Notes: generated by a model not told the origin, from the letters alone. A stretch of DNA of 64,000 nt from Aquabacter sediminis (GCF_028863665.1 NZ_JARBFX010000008.1:62001-126000); one strand, 5' to 3'. Positions 35,791 to 45,185 are shown, numbered from the stretch's first letter. Numbers and translations are program-made.

Positions 35791-36603
35791 TCAGGTCTCC
35801 TCCTTCTTCTTGCGGCGCGGGGCAGGTTTCGTCTCCGGCACATTCTGCTGCGCGAGCGCCAGCGGCTTCTGCGCGCCGGAGGTCAGATAGGAGAGCACCA
35901 TGTCGACGATGTGCGCCTTGCGCCGAGCGATGTTCTCCGGCCGCTTCAGGTCGCGATCGAAGATCATGGACAGGGTATATTTGTTGGACAGGTAGAAATA
36001 GCCGAGCCCGGACATGGAGATATAAAGCTCCACCGGGTCGATGCCGGTGCGGAACACACCCTGCCGCTCCCCTTCCGCCAGGATGGTCTGGATCGAATCC
36101 GACAGGCGATTATACAGCGAGCGGATGATCGGCGACTTGGTGATGTGCTTGCCGCGATAGAGGTTTTCCGTATTGAGCATGACGATCACGTCCGGCTCAT
36201 CCACGAAGGTCTGGAAGGTGGTCTCGCACAGGCGCCGCATGGCTTCCACCGGGTCGAGCCCGGTCAGCGGCACGTCCCCCTGGCGCCGGCGCAGAGTCTC
36301 GTAGGTGCGCTCCAGCACGCGCACATAGAGCTCTTCCTTGGAGCGGAAGTGATGGTAGAGCAGGTTCTTGCTCACCTTGGCCCGGGCGATGATGGCGTCC
36401 ACCCGCGCGCCGTCATAGCTGCGCCGGGCGAATTCCGCCTGGGCGGCGGCAAGGATCCGCTCTTGGGTCTGGATGGTGTCGCGCTTGCGCACCGGCTCGC
36501 CGGACGCCGCAGCCGGCTTGCGCTTTCCCTTCGACGGGCGCTCGGCTTCGGACAGGTCCGAAGGCGTATCAGGCGGCTCATGGGGCATGGCGGCTTCCGG
36601 CAT
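35791..36603 (-). CDS. TetR/AcrR family transcriptional regulator
   Basis: 270 residues. After a charged ~40-residue leader, the helix-turn-helix reads VDAIIARAKVSKNLLYHHFRSKEELY, followed by a helical effector domain (TetR_C, PsrA/RutR-like in look: FVDEPDVIVMLNTENLYRGKHI). It lies inside the hydantoinase operon. TetR-type boxes in the divergent promoter at 41375-41484 are the likely targets. ATG at 36603 is used; a second ATG five codons later is possible. Confidence 0.85.
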   Translation of the reverse strand: MPEAAMPHEPPDTPSDLSEAERPSKGKRKPAAASGEPVRKRDTIQTQERILAAAQAEFARRSYDGARVDAIIARAKVSKNLLYHHFRSKEELYVRVLERTYETLRRRQGDVPLTGLDPVEAMRRLCETTFQTFVDEPDVIVMLNTENLYRGKHITKSPIIRSLYNRLSDSIQTILAEGERQGVFRTGIDPVELYISMSGLGYFYLSNKYTLSMIFDRDLKRPENIARRKAHIVDMVLSYLTSGAQKPLALAQQNVPETKPAPRRKKKEET

Positions 36604-36620
36604 GGTTCAACTCCGCGCCA

Positions 36621-37463
36621 TCATACCGGCATCAGGCGCGGTGCAACCAAGGGTGCGCACCGTTCCACACAGATGCGTGCGGTTTCCGCGCCATCCCTCT
36701 GCCACCAGTCCAGACGGGAGAAGATCTCCACCTCGAACGGCCCGTCATAGCCGATCTCGTCCAGCACCGCCCGGAAGCCGGCCAAGTCGATCACCCCGTC
36801 CCCCACCATGCCTCGGTCCTGGTAGAGATCGCGGGTGGGCACCAGCCAGTCGCACAGATGGAAGGTGAGAATGCGCTCCGGCCCAGCCCGGCGCAGCCCG
36901 TCGGGGAAATCCGGGTCCCACCAGCAATGATAGACATCCGCCACCAGCCCGGTGCCGGTGCCGAGCTCGTCCATCAGGTCCAGGCAGGCGCGGGTGGTGT
37001 TGAGGCAGGACCGTTCGGCCGCATACATGGGATGGAGCGGCTCAAGGCCCAGATCCACGCCGCAGGCCCGGGCATGAGGCAGCAAGGCGTGGAGGGCATC
37101 CGCAACGCGGGCGCGGGCGGCGGACAGGTCCTTCTCGCCCGTGGCGAGCCCGCCGGGGACCACGACGAGGCACTTGGCGCCGATCTCGGCGGCGGCGTCC
37201 AGGCGGCGGCGGTTCTCGTCGAGGGCGGCGGAAAAAGCCGTCTTGTCGGTCAGGTTGACCCAGGCGGTGGTGCACAGGCAAGGCACAAACAGCCCGGCAT
37301 CGCGGATGAGCCGCGCGGCGGCCGGCGCGCCGATTCCCTCCAGATATTGCGTCCAGACCCCGATGCCGCCGACCCCAAGGCGCGCATAGACGTCCACCGC
37401 CTGCGGCAAGGTCAGGTCGCGGGTGGTGATCTGGTTGATGGCAAAGCGCGGGAGCGCGGTCAT
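36621..37463 (-). CDS. sugar phosphate isomerase/epimerase family protein (TIM barrel)
   Basis: 280 residues of the AP-endonuclease-2 / xylose-isomerase-like TIM barrel family. Typical metal-ligand strands are visible: GVDLGLEPLHPM (Glu), LVADVYHCWWDPD (Asp, His), ILTFHLCDWL (His) and PFEVEIFSRLDWW (Glu). Members isomerise or epimerise sugars and inositols, or act on keto acids. It overlaps HyuB by four bases and therefore belongs to the hydantoinase transcript. Confidence 0.82.
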   Translation of the reverse strand: MTALPRFAINQITTRDLTLPQAVDVYARLGVGGIGVWTQYLEGIGAPAAARLIRDAGLFVPCLCTTAWVNLTDKTAFSAALDENRRRLDAAAEIGAKCLVVVPGGLATGEKDLSAARARVADALHALLPHARACGVDLGLEPLHPMYAAERSCLNTTRACLDLMDELGTGTGLVADVYHCWWDPDFPDGLRRAGPERILTFHLCDWLVPTRDLYQDRGMVGDGVIDLAGFRAVLDEIGYDGPFEVEIFSRLDWWQRDGAETARICVERCAPLVAPRLMPV

Positions 37464-39229
37464 GCCTGCGCCCCGCGCCGGGCGCTGCGCAGAGCCTTGG
37501 TCCGCACCTCGTCGACGCGCCCGTCCGTGATGATGACCGCGAAGCCGTCGCGGGCATAGGTCGTGCTCACCTTGCCGTCGATCACGTCGTCCAGCACCCG
37601 GGCGGGATCGCGCTCCAGCGGGTCGCCATAGCCGCCGCCGCCCGCCTGCTCGTGACGCAGCACCGCGCCGCGATGGACGGTGCGCGTCACCTTGCTGGCC
37701 AGGAGTTCCGTTTCGTCCGCCTCCCGCAGCAGGTTCCGGGACAGCGCGCCGGGGCCGCCACCGAACAGGCCATAGGGGTGATTCAGATAGCGGTCGGCGC
37801 GCAATTGCATCACGGCCTCCTCGGCCAGGAGACGATACTGGCGCACCACACCCAGCCCGCCCCGGTTGCGGCCAGCCCCGCAGGAATCGGGCCGAAGGGC
37901 ATATTCCTCGATCATGAGGGGATAGGTCGCCTCCATGATCTCAACCGGCATGTTGGACATGTTCTGGGAGGGATTGGTGACGGCGTCGATGCCGTCCTTG
38001 GTGGCCCGTCCGCCCAGCGCGCCATTGATCATGTCCACGACGATGAAAGGCTCGCGGGTGGCCTTGTCGTAGCCGCCGAGGCACACGACCGAATTGCCGC
38101 CCTCCCCCGCCGCGCAGACGCGCTCGGGGACGATGGCCGCAAGGGCGCCCAGCACCGTGTCCACCACCCGATAGCCGGTCAGGGCGCGGGCGGCGACGGG
38201 GGCGGGGAATTCCGGATTGAGCAGCGAACCCTTGGGCGCGCTCACATCGATGCAGCGATAGACGCCCGCATTGTTGGGCACATCCGGGTCGAGCACGCAG
38301 CGCACCGCCAGATAAGTGGCGGACTTCACGAAGGACAGGGTCGAGTTGATGGCGCCCTTCACCTGTGGCGCCGAGCCCTCGAAGTCCACGCCGATCTGGT
38401 CGCCCGCCACGGTAATGGTCACATGGATGGGAATCGGCGCCTCGTCGAAGCCGTCGCCGTCGATGTAATCGGTGAAGCTGTAGCGACCATCCGGCCAGCG
38501 GGCGAAGGCGCGGCGTGTGAGGCGCTCGCCATAATCCAGGAACTCGGCCAGGAAGCGTTCCACCATCTCGATGCCGTAGCGGCCGGTGAGGCGCAGGAAC
38601 TCCCGCTCCCCCAGCGCGCAGGTGGCGAGCTGCGCCTCCAGATCGCCGATCACCAGATCCGGCAGACGCACATTCTTGGAGATGATGTCGAACAAGGTCT
38701 TGTTGCGCACCCCCTTGTCGAACAGCTTCAAGGGCGGAATGCGCAGCCCCTCCTGGAAGATTTCCGTGGAGTCGGAGGCGTTTGACCCCGGCACGCGACC
38801 GCCCACGTCGCAATGGTGGCAGATGACCACCGCATAACCCACATGCCGCGCCCCGTCGAAGATGGGCTTGAACATGAAGATGTCCGGCAAATGCATGCCG
38901 CCATCATAGGGATCGTTGAAAATGATCACGTCGCCGGGGTGGAGGTCGTCGCCATAATGGCGCTGGAGCGCCGCCATGGCGTCGGGCACGGCGCCCAGAT
39001 GCAGCGCCACCGTCTTGGCCTGGGCGAGGATGCGGCCCTTGGCGTCGCACATGGTGGCGGAATAATCGAGCACGTCGCGCACGATGGGCGAGCGGGCCGT
39101 GCGCATGACCGTATAGGCCATGTCATCGACGATGGATTCGAACGCGCTTTTCAGCACCGCGAAGGTGATGGGATCGAGCGACCCGCTCGGCTGCGGGCTG
39201 ACGGGCGGTGTCGGCTGGGCGTGGATCAT
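37460..39229 (-). CDS. hydantoinase B/oxoprolinase family protein
   Basis: 589 residues, full family length. The start DPITFAVLKSAFESIVDDMAYTVMRTARSPIVRDVLDYS and the middle GDVIIFNDPYDGGMHLPDIFMFKPIF are hallmark HyuB stretches. With HyuA it forms an ATP-dependent enzyme that opens cyclic amides (hydantoins, 5-oxoproline) or, in related systems, carboxylates ketones. Metal ligands are expected among the NDPYDGGMH and HHCDVGGR histidines and aspartates. It starts 12 bases after HyuA. Confidence 0.9.
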   Translation of the reverse strand: MIHAQPTPPVSPQPSGSLDPITFAVLKSAFESIVDDMAYTVMRTARSPIVRDVLDYSATMCDAKGRILAQAKTVALHLGAVPDAMAALQRHYGDDLHPGDVIIFNDPYDGGMHLPDIFMFKPIFDGARHVGYAVVICHHCDVGGRVPGSNASDSTEIFQEGLRIPPLKLFDKGVRNKTLFDIISKNVRLPDLVIGDLEAQLATCALGEREFLRLTGRYGIEMVERFLAEFLDYGERLTRRAFARWPDGRYSFTDYIDGDGFDEAPIPIHVTITVAGDQIGVDFEGSAPQVKGAINSTLSFVKSATYLAVRCVLDPDVPNNAGVYRCIDVSAPKGSLLNPEFPAPVAARALTGYRVVDTVLGALAAIVPERVCAAGEGGNSVVCLGGYDKATREPFIVVDMINGALGGRATKDGIDAVTNPSQNMSNMPVEIMEATYPLMIEEYALRPDSCGAGRNRGGLGVVRQYRLLAEEAVMQLRADRYLNHPYGLFGGGPGALSRNLLREADETELLASKVTRTVHRGAVLRHEQAGGGGYGDPLERDPARVLDDVIDGKVSTTYARDGFAVIITDGRVDEVRTKALRSARRGAQA

Positions 39230-39240
39230 GGCGGGCTCCG

Positions 39241-41352
39241 TCAGCTCAGCGTGATGAGGAGATTGTTGTGGGCGTCGACCTCGGCACTGGCATCCGGCGG
39301 GATCACCACCGTGCTGTCCGCGCCCTCCAGGATGGCCGGGCCGGTGAGGGAGGCCGGGCAGGCGCGCCGGTCATAGACCGGGGTCTCCCGCGTGCCGCGA
39401 TCGGCGCCGAAATGAACCGTGCGCACGCCGACGGGCTCGGCCGCCCGTGCGGCTTCCGCGCCGCGCGCCTTGAAGTCCAACTTGCCGGGCCGCAGCCCCC
39501 GCCCGATGAGGCGCAGGCTCACCACCTCGATGGTGTCGGCTGACGAATAGGAATAGATGGCCTCGTAGGCGCTGGTGAAGGCGGCCTTCAGGGAGGCCAC
39601 GTCGCCCGCGCGATAAGGCACCGCCAGCGACATTTCCTGCCCCCGGAAGCGCATGTCGATCTCGGGCGAGAGGCGCACATGGTCCGGCGCGACGCCCTCT
39701 TCCTCGAGCGCGCGGCGCGCCTCGGCGGAAAGCTCGGCCAGCACCGCCTCCACCGCCTCAGGATCCAGCGCGTCCAGGCGGCACGGGAACGGACGGATGA
39801 AATAGCGCTCCACATCCCCCGCCAGCATGCCCATGGCGGTGAAGACGCCGGGCGAGGCCGGCACCAGCACGCGGGGCATGGCCAGCAGTCGGGCGATGTC
39901 CGCCGCATGGACCGGCCCTGAACCACCAATGGCCACCAGCGTGAAGTCGCGCGGGTCGACGCCGCGCTCCACCGTCACCGCGCGGATGGCACGGGCCATG
40001 TTGGCATTCACCACCTCGCGCACCCCATGGGCGGCGGCTTCCGCGCTCAGGCCGAAGGGAGCGCCGAGATCGCGGGACATGGCCGCACGGGAGGCCTCCA
40101 CCGACAAGGGCCGCGCCCCACCCGCGAGGGAGGCCGGCAGATAGCCGAGCACCAGGTTCGCATCGGTGACGGTCGGGCGCGTGCCGCCAATTCCGTAGCA
40201 GACGGGACCGGGATCCGCGCCCGCCGAGACCGGCCCGACGCGCATCAGCCCGCCTTCGTCCACATAGGCGATGGAGCCAGCGCCGGAACCGACTTCGGCC
40301 ACGTCCACGGTGGGCACGCTCATCATGTAGCCGCCGGCCTTGATGAAGCGGCTCGGCGTGGAGATGCCGGCGCGGAACTCGTACTCGCTCACACGCATCA
40401 ATTCGCCCCCCTGCACCAGGGAGGCGGAGGCGGTGGTGCCACCCATGTCGAACACCACCAGATCCTTCAGGTCCAAGGCCTCGCCCAGGCGGGACCCGCC
40501 CACCACGCCCGCCGCCCGGCCGGAGGAGATGAAGAAGACCGGCTTTTCCCGCGCCGTCTGGGAGGAGGCGAGCGCCCCGTTGGAATTGCACACCAGCAAG
40601 GGCGCGCTGACACCGGCCGCCGCCAGCCCCTGCTCCAGGCGGGTCAGATACTGCTCCAGCACCGGACGCACATAGGCATTCACCACCGTGGTGGAGGTGC
40701 GCTCATATTCCTTCGCCTCCGGCAGCACCGAGACCGAGGAGGTGATGCGCACCTGCGGGAAGCGTTCGGCCAGCAGCAGCTCGGCGCGGCGCTCATGCAC
40801 CGGATTGCGGTAGCTGTTGAGGAAGCACAAGGCGAGCGAGGTCAGCCCCGCCGCCACCAGATCCTCGGCCGCCGCCATCAGCTCCGCCTCGTCCAGGGGA
40901 ACAAGAATGGTTCCGTCGGCGGCGATGCGCTCGGTCACCTCGCGGCGATGGCGCCGGGCGACCAGGGGCTGGGGCTTCTCCCATTGCAGGTCGAACATGG
41001 AGGGGGTCCGCAGGCGGCCGATCTCCAGCACGTCGCGGAAGCCGCGGGTGGTGATGAGGCCGGTGGGCGCGCCCACCTTCTGGAGCAGCGTGTTGGAGCC
41101 CACCGTCGTGCCGTGAACCACCTCGGCGATGTCAGCCGGATCGAGCCCCGCATCCGCGATGATGGCCGCCACCCCTTCCAACACCGCCGCCTCGGGCGCT
41201 GCCGGCGTCGAGGACACCTTGCGATGGAAGACGGCGCCCGCGCCGTCGGCGAGGACGAGGTCCGTGAAGGTCCCGCCAATGTCGACGCCGATGCGCGCGC
41301 CGGACCCGGACGGGGCGCGCCCGTCCGGCGCTGGGCTCAATGAGACTGCCAC
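39241..41352 (-). CDS. hydantoinase A/oxoprolinase family protein
   Basis: 703 residues. IGVDIGGTFTDLVLADG is the N-terminal nucleotide-binding motif of HyuA, and DMGGTTASASLVQGGEL and AIGGSGPVHAADIARLL mark the later ASKHA-fold motifs. It supplies the ATP-dependent half of the hydantoinase/oxoprolinase; the exact substrate (hydantoin, N-methylhydantoin, 5-oxoproline or a ketone) cannot be told. The GTG start has GGAGG seven bases upstream. It is divergent from an ABC importer that probably brings in the substrate. Confidence 0.9.
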   Translation of the reverse strand: MAVSLSPAPDGRAPSGSGARIGVDIGGTFTDLVLADGAGAVFHRKVSSTPAAPEAAVLEGVAAIIADAGLDPADIAEVVHGTTVGSNTLLQKVGAPTGLITTRGFRDVLEIGRLRTPSMFDLQWEKPQPLVARRHRREVTERIAADGTILVPLDEAELMAAAEDLVAAGLTSLALCFLNSYRNPVHERRAELLLAERFPQVRITSSVSVLPEAKEYERTSTTVVNAYVRPVLEQYLTRLEQGLAAAGVSAPLLVCNSNGALASSQTAREKPVFFISSGRAAGVVGGSRLGEALDLKDLVVFDMGGTTASASLVQGGELMRVSEYEFRAGISTPSRFIKAGGYMMSVPTVDVAEVGSGAGSIAYVDEGGLMRVGPVSAGADPGPVCYGIGGTRPTVTDANLVLGYLPASLAGGARPLSVEASRAAMSRDLGAPFGLSAEAAAHGVREVVNANMARAIRAVTVERGVDPRDFTLVAIGGSGPVHAADIARLLAMPRVLVPASPGVFTAMGMLAGDVERYFIRPFPCRLDALDPEAVEAVLAELSAEARRALEEEGVAPDHVRLSPEIDMRFRGQEMSLAVPYRAGDVASLKAAFTSAYEAIYSYSSADTIEVVSLRLIGRGLRPGKLDFKARGAEAARAAEPVGVRTVHFGADRGTRETPVYDRRACPASLTGPAILEGADSTVVIPPDASAEVDAHNNLLITLS

Positions 41353-41374
41353 GGTGATGCCTCCGAAATTATTG

Positions 41375-41484
41375 GACTAGATGGTTAGTTAGAGGCGGAT
41401 TTCACGTCAAGATATCATGCGCACGAAATGTTTGCAGATGGTGGCGCAGAAAACGTCTTGCGCATGAAATTGGACCATGTAGTC
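41375..41484. promoter_or_regulatory. divergent promoter region with TetR-type boxes and direct repeats
   Basis: GACTAGATGGTT (41375-41386) lies beside the hyuA start; GACCATGTAGTC (41473-41484), whose reverse complement is GACTACATGGTC, lies beside the importer start. Both fit GACYA-N2-TRGTY, like the boxes at 5704. Between them TGCGCACGAAAT (41418-41429) and TGCGCATGAAAT (41459-41470) are direct repeats 41 bases apart, with a weaker copy at 41442-41453. Confidence 0.5.
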
Positions 41485-41516
41485 TCATTTCAAAATCCAG
41501 AAGGGGACCACACAGC

Positions 41517-42518
41517 ATGAGCATGTTCGCTTTCGGCGGCCGTCTCGCGCGCTCCTGCGCCATCGCCACTCTCCTCGCCGCCACCCTCTCCGCCGCCCCG
41601 CTGCGGGCCGAGGAGAAGCTCACCGTCCGGCTCGATTTCTCCCCCTGGGGCGTGCATGCGGGCATGCATCTGGCCAAGGAGAAGGGCTGGTTCAAGGAGG
41701 CCGGGCTCGACGTGGACGTCCAGGACGGGCGCGGCTCGGGCAACACGCTGCAACTGGTCAATGCCGGCCAGGTGGATGTGGGCCAGATCCAGCTTGGCCT
41801 CTTGCCGCAGGCCCGGGAGAACGGCTCCACCGCCAAGGGCTTCGCCGGCTGGGACAAGCGCACCGACCTCGCCGTGCTGGTGGACCAGGATTCGCCCATC
41901 ACCAAGGTGGCCGACTTCAAGGGCAAGAGCCTGGTCGTGTTCGCCGCCAGCCCCTGGGCGCCCTTCATCGACTACTGGCTGAAGCAGGGCGGGCTTGACC
42001 GCACCACCGTCAACGTCCTCTTCGTCGACCCTGCCGCGCTCTGGGGCACCTACACCGCCAAGCGCGCCGACGGCCTCATGTCCACCGAGCCCTCCGCTTT
42101 GCCCGTGGCGGAGGCTGCCCGTCCCTCCAAGGCCATCCTCGCCGAGGACGTGGGCATCGCCTTCCCGAGCTACGGCCTGATCGCCACCGAGAAGACCATC
42201 GAGGGCCGCAAGGCGGCGCTTCAGTCCCTGGTCAGCGTGCAGCAGAAGGCCTGGGCCTATATCAAGGACGGCCATGTGGAAGAGGCGGCGGACGCCATCA
42301 TCAAGCAGCGGCCCGATGCCAAGCTGAACAAGAAGGTGCTGATGGACCAGATCAAGCTGACCATCGACTTCTTCGACACCCCCAACACCAAGGGCAAGCC
42401 CATCGGCTACCAGTCGCCCGAGGACTGGGCGAAGGCGCAGAAGTCGCTGGAAGCGGCCGGTGCCATCAAGCCGGGGGTGGACCCGTCCTCCTACTTCACC
42501 AATGAATTCGTGAAGTGA
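41517..42518 (+). CDS. ABC transporter substrate-binding protein, NMT1/SsuA-like
   Basis: 333 residues with a signal peptide ending AAPLRAEE. KLTVRLDFSPWGVHAGMHLAKEKGWFKEAGLDVDVQDG is the NMT1/THI5-type pattern found in importers for pyrimidine precursors, hydantoins, nitrate, sulfonates and riboflavin. It is divergent from the hydantoinase genes, so a cyclic amide or related ring compound is a reasonable guess. The stop overlaps the ATPase GTG by four bases. Confidence 0.9.
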   Translation: MSMFAFGGRLARSCAIATLLAATLSAAPLRAEEKLTVRLDFSPWGVHAGMHLAKEKGWFKEAGLDVDVQDGRGSGNTLQLVNAGQVDVGQIQLGLLPQARENGSTAKGFAGWDKRTDLAVLVDQDSPITKVADFKGKSLVVFAASPWAPFIDYWLKQGGLDRTTVNVLFVDPAALWGTYTAKRADGLMSTEPSALPVAEAARPSKAILAEDVGIAFPSYGLIATEKTIEGRKAALQSLVSVQQKAWAYIKDGHVEEAADAIIKQRPDAKLNKKVLMDQIKLTIDFFDTPNTKGKPIGYQSPEDWAKAQKSLEAAGAIKPGVDPSSYFTNEFVK

Positions 42519-43342
42519 ACGCGCACACCCCCGCCCCCCATCCCGCTCCCGCACGGACGGCCATGGCCTATCTCTCCATCGAACAGGTCCGCAAGACCTA
42601 CGGGTCGCCCCGCGGGCCGGTCCATGCCCTCAAGGACATCGGGCTCGAGGTGCGCGAGGGGGAGTTCGTCTCCATCCTCGGCCCCTCCGGCTGCGGCAAG
42701 TCCACGCTGCTCAAGTGCATTGCGGGCCTTGAGCCGGTGAGCGGCGGGCAGATCGCGGTGCAGGGGCGCCCCCTCAAGGGGCCACCGGAGGACATGGGCA
42801 TCGTGTTCCAGCGGGACGTGCTGCTGGACTGGCGCACCATCCTGGACAATGTCCTCATCACCGCCGAGTTCGCCGGTCTCAACCGTGCCGCCATGCGCGA
42901 GCGGGCGGGGCAATTGCTGCAACGGTTCGGGCTCGGCGGGTTCGAGAACCGCCACCCCTGGGAATTGTCCGGCGGCATGCGCCAGCGGGCGGCCATCTGC
43001 CGGGCGCTTTTGTGCGATCCCAAGCTCCTGCTCATGGACGAGCCGTTCGGCGCCCTCGACGCCATGACGCGGGACGACCTCAATTTGGAGCTGGCGCGCA
43101 TCTGGCAGGATACGCGCAAGACCGTGGTCTTCGTGACCCACGGCATTGCGGAAGCCGTCTTCCTGTCCGACCGGGTGGTGATGATGGATCGCAATCCCGG
43201 CCGGGTGGTGGAGATCATCGACATCGACCTGCCCCGGCCCCGCCACCTCGCCTTGCGCGAGACGCCGGAGTTCGGGCGATACACCGCCCATATCCGCCAT
43301 CTGTTTGCCAGCCTTGGCGTGCTGAAGGATGATGCCTCATGA
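42515..43342 (+). CDS. ABC transporter ATP-binding protein (SsuB/TauB-like)
   Basis: 275 residues. Walker [10 protein letters not shown] at 56-64, signature LSGGMRQRAAICRAL, Walker B LLMDEPFGALDAMTR, and the switch region VFVTHGIAEAVFLSDR, all typical of nitrate/sulfonate/taurine importer ATPases. The GTG at 42515 couples to the previous stop; an ATG at 42563 nearer the domain lacks a ribosome site. The stop overlaps the permease ATG. Confidence 0.92.
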   Translation: MNAHTPAPHPAPARTAMAYLSIEQVRKTYGSPRGPVHALKDIGLEVREGEFVSILGPSGCGKSTLLKCIAGLEPVSGGQIAVQGRPLKGPPEDMGIVFQRDVLLDWRTILDNVLITAEFAGLNRAAMRERAGQLLQRFGLGGFENRHPWELSGGMRQRAAICRALLCDPKLLLMDEPFGALDAMTRDDLNLELARIWQDTRKTVVFVTHGIAEAVFLSDRVVMMDRNPGRVVEIIDIDLPRPRHLALRETPEFGRYTAHIRHLFASLGVLKDDAS

Positions 43343-44205
43343 GCGGACCGGAGACTGCCGTCATGCCCGCCAGCCCGGAGAGTGAGGACGCCTCCACCAA
43401 GACGCCCGGCCGCGTCGCGCCCCGCCTGCTGGCGGCGCTGCGGGAGGCGGGCATGGTGATCGGGCTCATCCTCGGCGTGCTCGTGCTGTGGGAGGGCGCG
43501 GTGCGCATCTTCCAGCCGGCGCCCATCATCCTGCCCTCCCCGGCCTTGATCCTGGAGGAGTTCCTGCTGGCTCCCAGCTATTTCCTGCGCCAGACCCTGT
43601 TCACGCTCTATACGACGCTGGCCGGCTTCGGCCTCGCCGTGGTGCTGGGCCTGACCCTCGCGGTTGGGATCGTGCATTCCCGTTTCCTGGAACGCACGGT
43701 CTACACCCTGCTGGTGGCGCTCAATTCCGTGCCGAAGGTGGCGCTGGCGCCGCTCTTCGTCATCTGGATGGGCACCGGCATCGAACCCAAGATCGCCATC
43801 GCCCTGATGCTGGCTTTGTTCTCGGTGGTGATCGACGCGGTGCTGGGCCTGCGCACCGTCGACCCGGACATGGTCAATCTGGCCAAGGCGAGCCGCGCCT
43901 CCACCTTCGACATCCTGCGCAAGATCCGCTTTCCCAATGCCTTGCCCAGCGTCTTCGCCGGGCTGAAGGTGGCCATCTCCTTCGCGCTGGTGGGGGCCAT
44001 CGTGGGCGAGTTCGTGGCGGGATCGGAGGGCCTCGGCTTTGCCATCCTCACCGCGCAGGGCCAGTTCGACACGCCGCGCGTCTTCGTGTGCCTGATCCTG
44101 CTCGGCCTTCTCGGCACCTTGCTCTTCTATATCGTGGAGGGCCTGGAGACCTTGCTCCTGCCCTGGCATGTCTCCCAGCGCTCGGCTCATGGGGGCGGAC
44201 ACTGA
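43339..44205 (+). CDS. ABC transporter permease (SsuC/TauC-like)
   Basis: 288 residues with about six hydrophobic segments after a 35-residue cytoplasmic leader. The family loop reads DPDMVNLAKASRASTFDILRKIRFPNALPSVFAGLKV, and GEFVAGSEGLGFAI is also conserved. It completes the three-gene importer. The stop lies on top of the putative start of the EamA-type gene. Confidence 0.92.
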   Translation: MSGPETAVMPASPESEDASTKTPGRVAPRLLAALREAGMVIGLILGVLVLWEGAVRIFQPAPIILPSPALILEEFLLAPSYFLRQTLFTLYTTLAGFGLAVVLGLTLAVGIVHSRFLERTVYTLLVALNSVPKVALAPLFVIWMGTGIEPKIAIALMLALFSVVIDAVLGLRTVDPDMVNLAKASRASTFDILRKIRFPNALPSVFAGLKVAISFALVGAIVGEFVAGSEGLGFAILTAQGQFDTPRVFVCLILLGLLGTLLFYIVEGLETLLLPWHVSQRSAHGGGH

Positions 44206-45185
44206 GCGGGCCGGGCGACCCCATAGCGACCGACACTGCGGCCGGACGGGCGACTGTCCGGCCGCAGGCCGTTTCCGCGCGCCTGGCGCTGATCGCCACC
44301 GCCATATTGTGGGGCAGCAACCATGTGGCGGCGCGGGCCATCCATGACGCGCTGCCGCTGGCTTCGCTGATCTTCTGGCGCTGGGGCCTCGCCTTGGCGG
44401 CGCTGCTGCCCTTCGCCGTGCCCGGCCTGTGGCGGCATCGGGCCGTGGTGCGCGCGCATGCCGGGCGGATCGCGCTGCTGGGAATCCTCGGCGTCGGCCT
44501 GTTCTCGCTCTTTCTTTATGCCGGGGCCTATTACAGCCTCGCTTTGGAGGTGGGGCTGCTCAATGCCACCACGCCCGTCTGGGTGGTTGTGCTCACGGCG
44601 CTCGCCGGCGCGCCCAGGGTGACGGGCCGGCAGATTGTCGGGGTCTTCCTGGCCTTGGCCGGCGTGGTGGTCATCCTCATGAAGGGATCGCTGGCCGGAC
44701 TTTCGGGCTTCGAGTTCCGCATCGGCAATCTCTGGTCCCTGCTCGGGGCCATGGTGTTCGCCTGGTACACAATGGCGCTCGGTGCCCGGCCGGTGCCCAT
44801 CCCGGCGCTCAGCCTGACCACGCTGACGGCGGGCAGCGGCTTCGTCTTTGTCATCCTGCCGGTCTATGCGGGCTTCCTGCTGCTGGGCGGGGCGGACCCG
44901 CTTTTGTCCCTCCATCCGCCCCCCGAGGTGGCGGCGGCCACCGCCTATATCGCCTTCGGGCCGACGCTGGTGGGCAATCTGTTCTGGATCTTCGGGGCCT
45001 CCCGGATCGGCGCGGCGCGGGCGGGGCCCTTCCTCTATCTGATGCCGCTCGCCTCCCTGGTTTTGTCGGTGACTTTGCTGGGCGAGCCGCTGGCCCTGTT
45101 CCAGCTTGTGGGCGCGGCCGCCATCGTGGGCGGGCTCATCCTGTCCAATCGGGGCGCCCCGCCTCAAGCGGTGCCGTCCTCCTGA
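44202..45185 (+). CDS. EamA/DMT family transporter, start codon non-canonical or uncertain
   Basis: About 327 residues with ten hydrophobic segments in two EamA repeats (LALIATAILWGSNHVAARAIHDALP opens the first; FGASRIGAARAGPFLYLMPLASLVLSVTLLGEPL lies in the second). Drug/metabolite exporters of this family remove metabolites. No ATG, GTG or TTG lies in frame between the first membrane segment and well into the permease gene. The best candidate is CTG at 44202, overlapping the permease TGA as CTGA. A TTG at 44307 or GTG at 44325 would truncate helix 1. It overlaps the GntR gene tail-to-tail by 22 bases. Confidence 0.8.
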   Translation: MSGPGDPIATDTAAGRATVRPQAVSARLALIATAILWGSNHVAARAIHDALPLASLIFWRWGLALAALLPFAVPGLWRHRAVVRAHAGRIALLGILGVGLFSLFLYAGAYYSLALEVGLLNATTPVWVVVLTALAGAPRVTGRQIVGVFLALAGVVVILMKGSLAGLSGFEFRIGNLWSLLGAMVFAWYTMALGARPVPIPALSLTTLTAGSGFVFVILPVYAGFLLLGGADPLLSLHPPPEVAAATAYIAFGPTLVGNLFWIFGASRIGAARAGPFLYLMPLASLVLSVTLLGEPLALFQLVGAAAIVGGLILSNRGAPPQAVPSS

